From positions 1 through 64,000 of the forward strand of contig JARKPN010000139.1 of assembly GCA_029975275.1 (NCBI GenBank): DNA of 64,000 bases. The letters run 5' to 3'. Shown one piece after another: positions 33,637 to 45,271 of this stretch (position 1 is its first letter; every line of letters starts with the position of its first letter). The notes beneath the pieces are model-generated. The model was not told the DNA's origin, made no database searches, and saw only the letters and a list, made by a program, of their open reading frames with translations. The DNA comes from Geobacteraceae bacterium (GTDB taxonomy: Bacteria; Desulfobacterota; Desulfuromonadia; Geobacterales; Geobacteraceae). The position numbers and the translations under genes were made by a program.

Positions 33637-34155
33637 TCAGAAGTCTTCGATGATCTTCAGGTAGATCTGCTGGGCCAGGCGACGGCTGATCTCCTGGATG
33701 GCGGCGTCCTCGCTGTTCTGCTGGATGGCTATGTCCGAACTGGCGGGAAAGTCCTGGCTCCAGGAAAGGGTCCCCCGCCAAACGACACGATGGGTGCTGT
33801 TCTTCCGCAGGGTGGCGGTTACGGTTATGGTGGCCCGGTACTCCCTGACGATGTCAAAGCCGGTATAGGAGACGGCGACCTTGCCGTAGGTGAGGACCTC
33901 GCCGCCCAGGGTATAGTCCGAGGAGTCCATCTCCTTGACCCTGAGGCCCCTCCTTTTGGCGAATTCGTCTATCAGATCGTTGAGCAGGATATTCTCCAGG
34001 TTCGGCTTATAGGTCTTGTTGGCAAAAATGGGGATGCTTATGGTCTCCCCTTCGCCGAAGCGGGCCTGTACGTCGCGCGCAACCGGCCGATAACCGCACC
34101 CGACGGCAAAGGAACAGCATATGAGCAAGATGAGAAAAAGAAACGTTGAACGCAC
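33637..34155 (-). CDS. lptE: LPS-assembly lipoprotein LptE
   Basis: 172-residue outer-membrane lipoprotein that plugs the LptD barrel for LPS export. It starts at GTG 34155, five bases after AGGGGGG, so it is easy to miss inside the longer frame that continues through leuS. The signal sequence ends in the lipobox AVGC with lipidated C20, followed by GYRPV. The rest has the LptE pattern (ISIPIFANKT, LNDLIDEFAKR). It lies between leuS and holA, the classical leuS-lptE-holA order. Confidence 0.92.
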   Translation of the reverse strand: MRSTFLFLILLICCSFAVGCGYRPVARDVQARFGEGETISIPIFANKTYKPNLENILLNDLIDEFAKRRGLRVKEMDSSDYTLGGEVLTYGKVAVSYTGFDIVREYRATITVTATLRKNSTHRVVWRGTLSWSQDFPASSDIAIQQNSEDAAIQEISRRLAQQIYLKIIEDF

Positions 34156-34190
34156 GAAGCCCCCCTGCCCCGGCCGAGCCGGGGCGGTTT

Positions 34191-36662
<2,472 letters not shown>

Positions 36663-36746
36663 TATCGTCTACCTCCGGGTCGTTTCCTGTAACAGTCCCC
36701 CCATGTATGAAGGGATCTGTATATCAGTAATCTATATTCATTTCTT

Positions 36747-36780
36747 ACCCCTCCCCTTCCTCATGGGGGCCGGGAGGGGT
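36747..36780. other. hairpin in the che-leuS gap
   Basis: Nine-base inverted repeat ACCCCTCCC / GGGAGGGGT within the 190-base gene-free gap 36663-36852. No T tract. It may mark the end of the che transcript or lie in the leuS promoter region. Nothing else was recognised in the gap. Confidence 0.35.
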
Positions 36781-36852
36781 TACTCTCTGCTTCATAACTC
36801 CCTCCCTCTTATCTGCAAAAGGGGGAGCCCACAAGCCATTCCCATTCTCTCC

Positions 36853-37230
36853 TCAGGCGGGATTCAAGAGGGAGCGCGCCAGGTCGAGGATCCTGTTGGC
36901 CTGGATCGGCTTGGTGATGTAGTCGTTGGCGCCGAGGGCCAGGGCGCGCTCACGGTCCTCCTGGGCGCCCTCCGTGGTGATCACCACAATCGGAGTGGTA
37001 CGGTAGTTGGCGTCGTTCCGCACCAGACTCACCAGCTTCAGACCGTCCATGATCGGCATGTTTATGTCGGTCAGGATCAGGTCGAATTTCTCCGAGGAAA
37101 GCTTCTTCAACCCGTCGACCCCGTCGCTGGCCTCGACCACCCGGACCCCCTGGAGCCTTTTGAGAGCAAACGAGATCAGCTGCCTCATGGTAGGTGAATC
37201 CTCGATAATCAGAATTTTGTGTTCAGGCAT
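36853..37230 (-). CDS. cheY: CheY-type single-domain response regulator
   Basis: 125-residue receiver with E10/D11, phosphoacceptor D55 (LTDINMP), signalling Thr in ITTEGAQ and K107 in ITKPI. It is the last gene of the long che operon and follows the GAF-domain gene by 25 bases. As a stand-alone receiver it either contacts an output machine (flagellar switch, pilus motor) or acts as a phosphate sink for CheA. The operon has a second CheY at 47379. Confidence 0.93.
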   Translation of the reverse strand: MPEHKILIIEDSPTMRQLISFALKRLQGVRVVEASDGVDGLKKLSSEKFDLILTDINMPIMDGLKLVSLVRNDANYRTTPIVVITTEGAQEDRERALALGANDYITKPIQANRILDLARSLLNPA

Positions 37231-37255
37231 GACGTCATGTCCTCCACAGGGTTGT

Positions 37256-38080
37256 CTACTTGGTGAGCAGGTCTATGAAGCCCTGAATCGTCGAGAGTTT
37301 CCGTTCGGACTCGGAGTAGAGCTTGGAGCTGAAGATGGCGGTGGCCGCGTGGCCCGCCAGGAGGGTGAACAGCTCGTAGTCCACAGGCGCGAAGGTCTTT
37401 TTCTGGACAAGCAGCTTGTAGATGACTATCACCCCGATGACGTGCTCCTTGATCTTGAGAGGGATGCATACCATGGGGTTCAGGAAATCGCGGCTGTAAG
37501 TGGTCACGTCGTCAACGAAAAAATTATCGCCGGTCTTGGCCACCGAACCGATGATGCCGTTTCCGAGCTTGACAGACGGGATTTCCTGTCGCTCAACCCC
37601 TTCGGTCGCCACGGCGTTCAGCTCGTTGGTCTTCTCGTCCAGAAGCATGATGGCGAACTCCTCGGCGCCGATCAGGTTGATGATTATCTCGATGATGATC
37701 TGCAGCACCTCGGGGAAATCGAGGGTGGAGTGGAGCTGGTAGCTGGCGATGTAGAGGTTGGCGAGGTTGTTGTTTTCACTCTCGATCTCCACGTAGCGTT
37801 CGGCAAAGTCCCGGTTCTCCCGTTCCACCTGGGCTATGCGTTCCAGGATCTCCTGTTTCTCCTTTTCCAGCAGGGCGATCCTCTCGGCAAGCTTCCGGTT
37901 CTGGTCCGAGACGACGCTCTCGACCCCCCTGTTTCGCAGGCCGTCCTCCATCTGCAGGAGCAGAAAGCGGAGCCGCTCGTTCTCCTTCAGGAGCTCCTGG
38001 GTGAATTCAGCCCCCTTCTTGAACAGCTGCAGAAACTCCTCGGCCCTGCCGGAAACACCTTTATCATCTTCACTCGCCAT
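37256..38080 (-). CDS. coiled-coil GAF domain protein
   Basis: 274-residue soluble protein. A long coiled coil (about 10-110, heptads such as LLKENERLRFLLLQME) precedes a GAF domain (about 125-265, with LHSTLDFPEVLQIIIE and IGVIVIYKLL). It has no enzymatic motif or DNA-binding domain. In this receptor-less operon it is a plausible soluble input or scaffold protein, but that is inference. ATG 38080 (MASEDD) follows GGGAGGA. The frame extending to 38224 crosses the repeat at 38109-38137. Confidence 0.85.
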   Translation of the reverse strand: MASEDDKGVSGRAEEFLQLFKKGAEFTQELLKENERLRFLLLQMEDGLRNRGVESVVSDQNRKLAERIALLEKEKQEILERIAQVERENRDFAERYVEIESENNNLANLYIASYQLHSTLDFPEVLQIIIEIIINLIGAEEFAIMLLDEKTNELNAVATEGVERQEIPSVKLGNGIIGSVAKTGDNFFVDDVTTYSRDFLNPMVCIPLKIKEHVIGVIVIYKLLVQKKTFAPVDYELFTLLAGHAATAIFSSKLYSESERKLSTIQGFIDLLTK

Positions 38081-38108
38081 GGCGTGTCCTCCCAGTTTCT
38101 CTCCCTTT

Positions 38109-38137
38109 AGAGCTTGTTCGTCAATAAGCATTCCGGG
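38109..38137. repeat. 29-bp dispersed repeat, copy 2
   Basis: Matches 6258-6286 at 26 of 29 bases. Here the second arm of the long hairpin seen in copy 1 is missing. A shorter stem CGGGAT/ATCCCG (38134-38148) follows. It lies in the 82-base gap between cheB and the GAF gene. Confidence 0.55.
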
Positions 38138-38162
38138 ATCGCATCCCGTCTTCATGCCGTTC

Positions 38163-39236
38163 TTAATATCCGCACCGCACCAGTATCTCGTCCGACATCC
38201 GGTCGAGCGGAACAACCGCGTCAACCATACCGGTGGCCATGGCGGCCCGCGGCATGCCGAAGATCACCGCGGACTCCTCGGCCTCCGACAGCACCTGACC
38301 GCCCGAACCTTTGATGGCCCTGACCCCCAGGCTCCCGTCATTCCCCATGCCGGTCAGAACCACCCCGAGCAGCTGCGGACCGAAGACCTCGGCGCCCGAC
38401 CGGAACATCCTGTCCACCGAAGGGAGGTAGTTCTCCCCCGGCTCCGGGTCGAGCAGTCGGACCGTCACCTCGCCGTCGGTGCGCTGAAACACCATGTTCC
38501 TTCCGCCCGGCGCAATCAGGGCGCACCCGGCCCGCACCGGATCCCCGTCGCGGGCCTCCGTCACCTCAAAGGCCGAGGTCCGGTTGAGTCGCTCGGCAAA
38601 GGTCCGGGTAAAGCCGGGGGGCATGTGCTGGGAAACCACCAGCGAAAAAGGGAGATCCTCGGGAAACGCGCTGAAAATGCTTTGCAGGGCCGGGGGCCCG
38701 CCGGTAGAGGCCCCGATGGCGACCACCGTGGCGACTCCGCCGGCCCGCTTCCTCCGGGCAAACAGCTCCTTCGGCCTGGCCGGCGGCCCGCCGGCCCCCT
38801 CCTGCGCCAGGAGCATGCCCCGCCTGCTGACCGAGGACATGTTCAGGTTGAACACTCCCCGCACCTTCTCGTGCAGGTCTTTCCGGATTTTTATCAGCTC
38901 GTCGGAGGCCTCGGCCGTAGGCTTCAGGATAAAATCGACCGCCCCCAGCTCCAGGGCCTTGAAGACCCGCTCGTCTCCTCCCATGGAGCTTACCACGATA
39001 ACCGGGGTCGGACGGTTGCTCATGATGATGCGCAGGAAGGTGAATCCGTCCATGCGCGGCATCTCCAGGTCAAGGGTGACCAGGTCCGGTTTCAGCTCCA
39101 GGACCCGGCGGATCCCCTCCTCCCCGTCCACGGCGTAGCCCGCCACCTCCACCTCGGGAAGCCCTTCCAGCATCCTGGATATGGTCCTCCGGTTGAAGGC
39201 TGAATCGTCGATTACCAGAACCCTGAGTTTTTTCAC
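38163..39236 (-). CDS. cheB: chemotaxis methylesterase CheB
   Basis: 357-residue response regulator and protein-glutamate methylesterase/glutaminase that resets receptors. The receiver has D56 (TLDLEMP). The catalytic triad is visible as S177 in GASTGGP, H204 in SQHMPPG and D300 in TGMGNDG. The usual APGxxHM motif reads APGGRNM. ATG 39236 overlaps the cheR stop. Its presence means that methylated receptors exist, although none are encoded in this window. Confidence 0.96.
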   Translation of the reverse strand: MKKLRVLVIDDSAFNRRTISRMLEGLPEVEVAGYAVDGEEGIRRVLELKPDLVTLDLEMPRMDGFTFLRIIMSNRPTPVIVVSSMGGDERVFKALELGAVDFILKPTAEASDELIKIRKDLHEKVRGVFNLNMSSVSRRGMLLAQEGAGGPPARPKELFARRKRAGGVATVVAIGASTGGPPALQSIFSAFPEDLPFSLVVSQHMPPGFTRTFAERLNRTSAFEVTEARDGDPVRAGCALIAPGGRNMVFQRTDGEVTVRLLDPEPGENYLPSVDRMFRSGAEVFGPQLLGVVLTGMGNDGSLGVRAIKGSGGQVLSEAEESAVIFGMPRAAMATGMVDAVVPLDRMSDEILVRCGY

Positions 39237-40114
39237 TCTCCACTCCCCGCGGAGACCCCAGCATACGGTTTCTGGTATACCATGTCGTTTTTCAGGTGTT
39301 TCAGGGAAAAGGCGGTAGTGGTGTTGAGAAGCGACTCCGCGTGTCCCAGCAGGAGATATCCCCCCTCCCTGAGCGAGCGGTAAAAGGATTCGACCACCCT
39401 TTTCTTGGCAACCTGGTCGAAGTAAATAATAACATTACGACAGAAGATCACATCCATCTTGCCCAACAGTATCATGCGGCTTTCGTCAAAAAGGTTAAGA
39501 TGGCTGATGGTGACCAACCCTCTTACCTGGTCGTTGATCCGGTAGAGTCCGTCCTGCTCCTTGAAAAACCGCAGGACCCTCCCCTCTTCGGTGGTCCTGA
39601 AAGAGGACTTGCCGTACATACCCTTGCGTGCATGCTGCAGGACACGCTGGCTGATGTCGGTCCCCACGATCTCCACCTTCCACCCCTGGAAACAGCCTGC
39701 CTCCAGGATCAGCATGGCAATGGTGTAGGGCTCCTCTCCGGTGGAGCAGCCGGCGCTCCAGATACGCAGGGTCCGGTCCCCTTTCTTCTCCTTCAGGGTC
39801 TTCAGCTCGGGCAGGATCTCCCCGGCAAAGGCCTTCAACTGGAACTCTTCGCGGAAGAAATAGGTCTCGTTGGTGGTCAGGACATCCATGATGTCCGAGA
39901 ACTCCTGGTCCCGTACGCGGCTGTACTTGAGAAAGTGGTAATACTCTCTGAAACCCGGCAGCTGATGGACGGAAAGCCTCCGGACAAGCCGCTTCTCCAG
40001 CAGGAACTTGGAGTCGACGTCAAAAAAGATGCCGCAGTGGCCGTGGATCAGGTCCCGTATGAGACGGAACTCCTCCTCGGACATGCGTGCTTCAGGTTCC
40101 GTCCCGAATATCAT
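39233..40114 (-). CDS. cheR: chemotaxis methyltransferase CheR
   Basis: 293-residue SAM-dependent methyltransferase for receptor glutamates. The N-terminal helical domain is followed by the SAM site [16 protein letters not shown]. Conserved TNETYFFRE and CRNVIIYFD motifs are present. There is no C-terminal receptor-tethering or TPR extension. It overlaps the HEAT-repeat gene (ATGA) and cheB (ATGA), so the three are tightly coupled. Confidence 0.96.
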   Translation of the reverse strand: MIFGTEPEARMSEEEFRLIRDLIHGHCGIFFDVDSKFLLEKRLVRRLSVHQLPGFREYYHFLKYSRVRDQEFSDIMDVLTTNETYFFREEFQLKAFAGEILPELKTLKEKKGDRTLRIWSAGCSTGEEPYTIAMLILEAGCFQGWKVEIVGTDISQRVLQHARKGMYGKSSFRTTEEGRVLRFFKEQDGLYRINDQVRGLVTISHLNLFDESRMILLGKMDVIFCRNVIIYFDQVAKKRVVESFYRSLREGGYLLLGHAESLLNTTTAFSLKHLKNDMVYQKPYAGVSAGSGE

Positions 40115-42132
40115 GCGAGACTTTCCAGTATCTCGACAATCCGTGCCCTGACCAGATCATCGCTCTCCGTCTCCAGGGCGCGCCGCAGGACCGGGAACGC
40201 CCCCTCCCCGCGGTGCTCGGCAAGAAACCTGACCACCACGTTTCTCACGTCCCAGTGGGGATGCCGCAGCAACGCCTCCGCCCGCCCGTCCAGCCAGTGG
40301 TCGCCACGCTCGGCCAGGATGGATATGGCCGCCTTGACCACTTCGTCATCATGGCTGGCGGTTGCCCGACGTGTCAGCTCCAGTGCCCTCTCACCCTCTA
40401 TGCGGGCCAGGGCGTCCAGCGCCGCCAGGGAAACCAGTCCGTCCGAGTCGTCCAGGGATCTTTCGATGACATCCATGGCGCCCGGACCGCCGATCCTCCC
40501 CAGGCTCCGGAGAGCGGCGCAGCGTACCCATGAATCCTCGTCCCGCGCAACCAGCGCCAGCGGCTCCAGGGCGTCTTCCCTGCCGGTCTCTCCAAGGGCC
40601 GTGGCGGCGGCGATGCGGACCTCGGATATCTCGTCGGTGAGCGACAGGATCAGGTGGTGCACCGCGTCCTCCCCCTCCACCAGGGCCATCCCCTGGACCG
40701 CGGTCCTTCGGACCAGATCGTCCTCGTCCTTCATGAGCAGTGCCAGACGCTCGCCGTCGCGGAGCATGCCGCAGAGGAAGGCGGCAACCCTTCTAGTGTC
40801 GGGTTCGGATGCCGCGGACAGGCCGGCGGCGATATCGGCCACCTCGGAGGACGCGACCCTGGAAAGGAGCGCCAGGGCCTCCAGCGCAGCGGTCCGGACG
40901 TCCTGGTCGAGGTCGTTCAGCAGGGCCGCGACCTCGGTCACCAGCCCGGCGCTGCCGGTCCTGCCGGCGGTACGGACCGCGGCCCCCCGCACCCGCGGGG
41001 CTGAATGGCTCATCCCCTTCACAATCAGCGGGAGAGCGCAAGGCGCCTCCATCTCCCCGCAGATACGGAGTATGCTGGCCTTTTCCGTATCGTCGGCCAC
41101 GGCGAACTCCGCTTCGAACAGGGAGCCTGTATCCGTCTCCATGTTCCGCAGGGCCGCGAGGCAGTCCTGGAAAAGGCCGTCGTTCCCGCAGGCCCGCAGG
41201 ACGTACCCGGCCGCACGGGAATCTCCGATGATACCCAGCATGCGGACAAGGGCACGCCGGACCGGCAAGTCCGGGCAAGGGCCGGACGCGAGGAGTCCGT
41301 CCACTACGGTTGAGCCCGCAAGCCCGGCCAGCAGCCTGTCAATCTCCTCCCTGGCGCGGGATCCGGGATTCCTCTCCCGGAGCGCCATGACGGCCTTTAC
41401 CGCCGCCTCGCGGACGCCGGCGGCAGGCTCTTCCAGACCCTTTACCAGGAGAGGCGCCGCGTCGGCGCCTCCAGCGGCGCCGAGACAACGGTAAACGGCC
41501 TTTTTCAGCAGTCCTTCTTCAAGGTACGACGCCACCGTCGCGGCCGGAACGGGCCCGCCGGTCAGTGCCAGGGCATCCAGGATGGTATGCCTCAGCGTGA
41601 GCTCCGGCCTTGCCAGCGCGTCGAGCAGGGGCTGCAGCGCCCGTGCATGGCCGATCCTTCCCAGGTTCTCCGCCGCTGACGCACGCACGTTCGGATCGTG
41701 GTCATCCAGGGCCTTGATGAGCAGCGGCAGCGAGGAGACGTTGCCGATGCCTCCCAGGATGTCGACCACGAACTTGCGCACATCGCAATCCCCGTCGCCG
41801 GCATGGGACTCGAGGATCGGGATCGCCTTCCCGCCCAGTCTGACCAGGACCTCCACCGACGAGTTGCGCAGGCCCGCGTTGTCCTGAGAGCGGAGCAGCC
41901 CGAACAGCTCCTCGGCGTAATCCCCCGCGCCGGGAGAGGCGAGGAAGATCTCCACCGCCTCCTTCCTGACCCTCCAGCTCCGGTCGCCCATGGCCTCCAG
42001 CAGGAACGCCCATGTCTCCGACAGCGGTCCCCCAGTCAGGGCGGTTACGGCCGAACGGCGGATTTCCTCGTCAGGCGAGGAGAGTCCCTGCCGGGAAATG
42101 ACCTGGTTGCCGGATGGTCGCTGTTCACCCAT
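40111..42132 (-). CDS. HEAT-repeat scaffold protein
   Basis: 673-residue protein built almost entirely of PBS-lyase-type HEAT repeats of about 31 residues (pattern VRxxAAxxLGxIG, for example DPNVRASAAENLGRIG). It has no signal peptide or enzyme motif. Such superhelical proteins bind partner proteins. Located between the zinc-ribbon response regulator and cheR and sharing ATGA with cheR, it is probably a structural part of this signalling system. Close homologues cannot be judged from sequence alone. Confidence 0.85.
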   Translation of the reverse strand: MGEQRPSGNQVISRQGLSSPDEEIRRSAVTALTGGPLSETWAFLLEAMGDRSWRVRKEAVEIFLASPGAGDYAEELFGLLRSQDNAGLRNSSVEVLVRLGGKAIPILESHAGDGDCDVRKFVVDILGGIGNVSSLPLLIKALDDHDPNVRASAAENLGRIGHARALQPLLDALARPELTLRHTILDALALTGGPVPAATVASYLEEGLLKKAVYRCLGAAGGADAAPLLVKGLEEPAAGVREAAVKAVMALRERNPGSRAREEIDRLLAGLAGSTVVDGLLASGPCPDLPVRRALVRMLGIIGDSRAAGYVLRACGNDGLFQDCLAALRNMETDTGSLFEAEFAVADDTEKASILRICGEMEAPCALPLIVKGMSHSAPRVRGAAVRTAGRTGSAGLVTEVAALLNDLDQDVRTAALEALALLSRVASSEVADIAAGLSAASEPDTRRVAAFLCGMLRDGERLALLMKDEDDLVRRTAVQGMALVEGEDAVHHLILSLTDEISEVRIAAATALGETGREDALEPLALVARDEDSWVRCAALRSLGRIGGPGAMDVIERSLDDSDGLVSLAALDALARIEGERALELTRRATASHDDEVVKAAISILAERGDHWLDGRAEALLRHPHWDVRNVVVRFLAEHRGEGAFPVLRRALETESDDLVRARIVEILESLA

Positions 42133-42181
42133 TGTACTGTAACCTCCCCGATTGACGGCGGAATTGCGGAAAACCGGAAAA

Positions 42182-43171
42182 CTATCCGTTTGCCGATCGC
42201 TCGCCTTCCTGCGCCGAGAGCTCGATGCTCTTCCTGCTGATGAATTCCTCGAAGGCGTCCTCCAGGTAAGAGGTGCCTTCCCTGACCTCCTCCGGCACGC
42301 GCCGGTCGAACAGCAGCCGTCCCTCCCGTATCTCCTCGCTGAACAGCTCCCGGAACGCTCCGGCCAGGATCCCCTCTTCCACCTTTTTCTGGTTGTAGAG
42401 CGCTATATCCGTAACGATGATCCTGGCCAGTCTGCGGGCCTTTTCATGGGCCTCCGCCAGGTCCGGGTCATCCCGGACGCTGGTCTTCGACTCTTCATCG
42501 AGGCGGATCTCCTCGCGGACGTCCTCCCGGGTCGCCGCATCCGCCGGAGACCCGTCCCCTGCCGCCGCCCCGCAGATTTCGTCCTCGGGCTCGGCACCTT
42601 CTCCGGAATCCGCCTCCACCGCCTGCTGGCCGAAAACCAGCCGGTATATCTTGGCAGCCAGCGAGTCCGGTATGTGATGCTTCTCTATGTAGTCGTCGGC
42701 GCCGTAGAGCGACTGCGGCGCCCTTTTGTAGCGGGTCTTGTCGTAGATGGACGCGATCAGGATCGTCCTGACCGGGGAGAGAGCCGGGTTGTCGCGGACC
42801 TGCTCGCAGATCTCGAAGCCGTACATGGTCGGAAGCGCCACATCCAGCAGGACCACGTCGGGAAGGTATTTCTCGATCAGATCCATGGTTTCCCTGCCGT
42901 CGTGACTGCAGATGACCCGGAACGGTTCCAAGGCGAGGGTCCGCTCGACCGCCGCGCAGAAAGCGGGGCTCTCGTTGGCCACCAGCACCGTCACGGGAGT
43001 TCCGTCCAGGCTGAGGGCTCCGGCTCCCGGACCCGGCGGCGAGGGCGGCGCCTTTCCGGCAAGGCGGAAAAAGGCCCGGCACTTGCCGCAGTGGAGAATG
43101 ATGCCCTCGGCCCTGACCCTGGACTCGTCGAGCCGGTACCTGGCCTTGCATTCGGGACAACCAACCAGCAT
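42182..43171 (-). CDS. zinc-ribbon response regulator
   Basis: 329 residues. The N-terminal MJ0042-type zinc ribbon uses C5, C8, C28 and C31. A receiver-like domain (about 58-180) has phosphoacceptor D109 in VVLLDVALP, but the usual acidic pair is replaced by N-E (VLVANES), so phosphorylation may be weak. The C-terminal part, from about 185, is an acidic linker followed by a helical segment (ARRLARIIVTDIALYNQKKVEEG) similar to tails of other deltaproteobacterial regulators. It belongs to the che operon. Output unknown. Confidence 0.85.
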   Translation of the reverse strand: MLVGCPECKARYRLDESRVRAEGIILHCGKCRAFFRLAGKAPPSPPGPGAGALSLDGTPVTVLVANESPAFCAAVERTLALEPFRVICSHDGRETMDLIEKYLPDVVLLDVALPTMYGFEICEQVRDNPALSPVRTILIASIYDKTRYKRAPQSLYGADDYIEKHHIPDSLAAKIYRLVFGQQAVEADSGEGAEPEDEICGAAAGDGSPADAATREDVREEIRLDEESKTSVRDDPDLAEAHEKARRLARIIVTDIALYNQKKVEEGILAGAFRELFSEEIREGRLLFDRRVPEEVREGTSYLEDAFEEFISRKSIELSAQEGERSANG

Positions 43172-43193
43172 GGAACTCCTTTCCTACATCCTG

Positions 43194-43676
43194 TCAGTGG
43201 TCGCGCGCGGCAGCGCGGAGCTCCCCCAGCTCCTCGGACTCGGAGTCCGCGAGGATCGTGTCCGGATTTACCAGCAGGAGCATGGCGTCCTTCACCAGAC
43301 AGACCCCGATGAGGTAGCGGTAGCCGGCGGTCTTGACCAGGGCGGGAGGGGGGCGCAGATCCCGCACAGGGATGGATACCACCTCACTGACCGAATCCAC
43401 CATGAGCCCCACCGAATGCCGGTCAATCACGGTTATGAGCAGTCTGTTCGACGACGACGCCTCCGGTTCGACGATGCCGAACCTCTTGCGCAGATCCACC
43501 ACCGGTATGACCGAACCCCGGAGATTTATCACCCCTTCCACAAAGGAAGGAGCGACCGGCAGCCCCGACAGCCTCTGCGGCTTGAGGATCTCCCTCACCC
43601 GCATGATGTCCAGCGCATAGGCGTCCTTGCCGAGCCTGAAGCAGACCACCTTGATTTCCCGAATCTCCCTGTCCAA
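43194..43676 (-). CDS. cheW: CheW coupling protein (short)
   Basis: 160-residue adaptor linking receptors to CheA, with the standard CheW fold (VVCFRLGKDAYALDIMRVREIL, then GVINLRGSVIPVVDLRKRFG). It lies 25 bases after a second, longer CheW. Two different adaptors in one operon suggest more than one receptor contact or a ring of mixed composition. Confidence 0.94.
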   Translation of the reverse strand: MDREIREIKVVCFRLGKDAYALDIMRVREILKPQRLSGLPVAPSFVEGVINLRGSVIPVVDLRKRFGIVEPEASSSNRLLITVIDRHSVGLMVDSVSEVVSIPVRDLRPPPALVKTAGYRYLIGVCLVKDAMLLLVNPDTILADSESEELGELRAAARDH

Positions 43677-43701
43677 CCGGAGCCCCCTCCCAGTCGAGCG
43701 C

Positions 43702-44454
43702 TTACCTGAGCGATACGTCCATCACCTTCTCCAGGTCGAGAATGATCAGCATCCGTTCGCCATGGCGTCCGATACCCCTGACGAACTCGCGATCTATCCC
43801 CTCCAGGACAGGCGGCGCCTTGCCGACCTCCGAGCCGGACAGTCCCAGGACCTGAAACACCTCGTCCACCAGGAGTCCGCACATCCCCTCCCCTTTCCTG
43901 GCTATGACGATCCGTTCGCGTCCACACGGCTCACCGATCGCCAGGCCCAGCCGGAGCCGCAGGTCCAGCACCGGTACGATGGTCCCTCTGAGGGAGATGA
44001 CCCCCAGGACGAAGGCCGACATTCCCGGAACCTCGGTCACCGGTCTCGGCTTGATGATTTCCCGTATCTCCAGCAGGCTGACCCCGTAATCCTCGTCGGC
44101 CACCCTGAAGCGTAGGTATTTCAGGAAATCGGCGGCCTCTTCGCGGGATGACCCGGGGAAGTCACCGGTGCCGGCGGCCGCTCCAGCGGCGCTGCGCCCC
44201 GCCAGGATGACCGACAGCGGGTCGAACGGCGCGACCGGCCCGTCCCTCGAGACGGAAGCCAGCGGCTCCTCTGCGGGGCACGCAGGGTTCTCCCCGGTCA
44301 CACGCTCGACTGTCGCCTGAGGTTCCTCCGGAGGCGGCGCGTCATGCTCCGGTACGGCCGGACAGGACGGCGCGGAGCAGGCAGCTTCAGCCGCGGGCGC
44401 GACCTCGTCCACCCTAGCACGTTGTGCCTTTTTCCGTATCTCGGCAAGATTCAT
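43702..44454 (-). CDS. cheW: CheW coupling protein with N-terminal extension
   Basis: 250 residues. About 105 residues of Pro/Ala/Glu-rich low-complexity sequence precede a CheW domain (FLKYLRFRVADEDYGVSLLEIREI, GVISLRGTIVPVLDLRLRLG). The extension is unusual for CheW and may tether it to another component. It is 15 bases after the AAA ATPase gene in the same operon. Confidence 0.93.
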   Translation of the reverse strand: MNLAEIRKKAQRARVDEVAPAAEAACSAPSCPAVPEHDAPPPEEPQATVERVTGENPACPAEEPLASVSRDGPVAPFDPLSVILAGRSAAGAAAGTGDFPGSSREEAADFLKYLRFRVADEDYGVSLLEIREIIKPRPVTEVPGMSAFVLGVISLRGTIVPVLDLRLRLGLAIGEPCGRERIVIARKGEGMCGLLVDEVFQVLGLSGSEVGKAPPVLEGIDREFVRGIGRHGERMLIILDLEKVMDVSLR

Positions 44455-44469
44455 GGACGGCCCCCGTTC

Positions 44470-45270
44470 CTATGCGTCCAGTTCAACGAGCAACGTGTCG
44501 ATTATGCCTGCGTCGATCATGGCAGCGTCCCTGGCGAAACCTTCCAGCAGCGCGTTGGTGGCAATGGTGTTGATCCTCCGGGGCACTCCTCCGGAAAGCT
44601 CGAAGATCCTGAGAACGGCGTCGGGCAGGAAGATGCCCGGCTTCCCCCCTGCCACGGCGAGCCTGAAATCCAGGTACTCCAGGGTCTCCTCCAGATCCAG
44701 GGGGTCGAGATGGTAACGGATGCCGATACGCTGCCGCAGCGGCTCGTAGATTGGCCCGGCCAGCCGCTCCCGCAACTCCGGTTGTCCCATGAGGATCACC
44801 GAGACCAGGTTGCTGTCGTCCAGTTGGAAGTTGGTCAGCAGACGGATCTCGTCGAACACCTCGCGGCCCGGGATCATCTGGGCCTCGTCGATGACGATCA
44901 CCGGAACAATCCCCTGGCCGTGGCAGCGGTAGAGCTCCTCGGTCAGCTCCTTGAGCAGGTCGTCCTTGGCGGTCGGTGGCGCATTCATACCCAGATTCCT
45001 GGCCAGGATGCGCAGGAATTCCAGCGGGGTCACTATCGGGTTGACGATGAAGCAGAACCGGCAGGCGTCCCCCATGCTGTCCATCAGGGCGCGGGAAAGG
45101 GTGGTCTTGCCACTCCCGATGCCCCCGGTCAGCAGGGCCAGCTCCCGCTCCTCCACGGCGTACTGGAGCCGGGCCAGGGCCTCCTCGTGGACCCTGCTGG
45201 GAAACAGGAAGCGGGGGTCCGGGGTCTTGCTGAACGGTTTCTCTTTCAGACCGTAGAACCCCTTGTACAT
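44470..45270 (-). CDS. ExeA/GspA-like AAA ATPase
   Basis: 266-residue ATPase of the ExeA/TniB-like AAA group. It opens with MYKGFYGLKEKPFSKTPDP, the signature of that group, then Walker A GGIGSGKTT (49-57), Walker B VIVIDEAQ (about 120) and an R-finger region. There is no C-terminal peptidoglycan-binding or membrane segment, unlike secretion ExeA. Wedged one base after cheA and before two cheW genes, it is an unusual member of a chemotaxis operon. It may power assembly or relocation of the signalling array or of a pilus machine. Confidence 0.9.
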   Translation of the reverse strand: MYKGFYGLKEKPFSKTPDPRFLFPSRVHEEALARLQYAVEERELALLTGGIGSGKTTLSRALMDSMGDACRFCFIVNPIVTPLEFLRILARNLGMNAPPTAKDDLLKELTEELYRCHGQGIVPVIVIDEAQMIPGREVFDEIRLLTNFQLDDSNLVSVILMGQPELRERLAGPIYEPLRQRIGIRYHLDPLDLEETLEYLDFRLAVAGGKPGIFLPDAVLRIFELSGGVPRRINTIATNALLEGFARDAAMIDAGIIDTLLVELDA

Positions 45271-45271
45271 C

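Noticed and set aside
39296-41494. 732-residue plus-strand frame opposite cheR and the HEAT gene
   Set aside because: Antisense shadow. Composition is biased to Ser/Arg/Ala and both minus-strand genes are certain.
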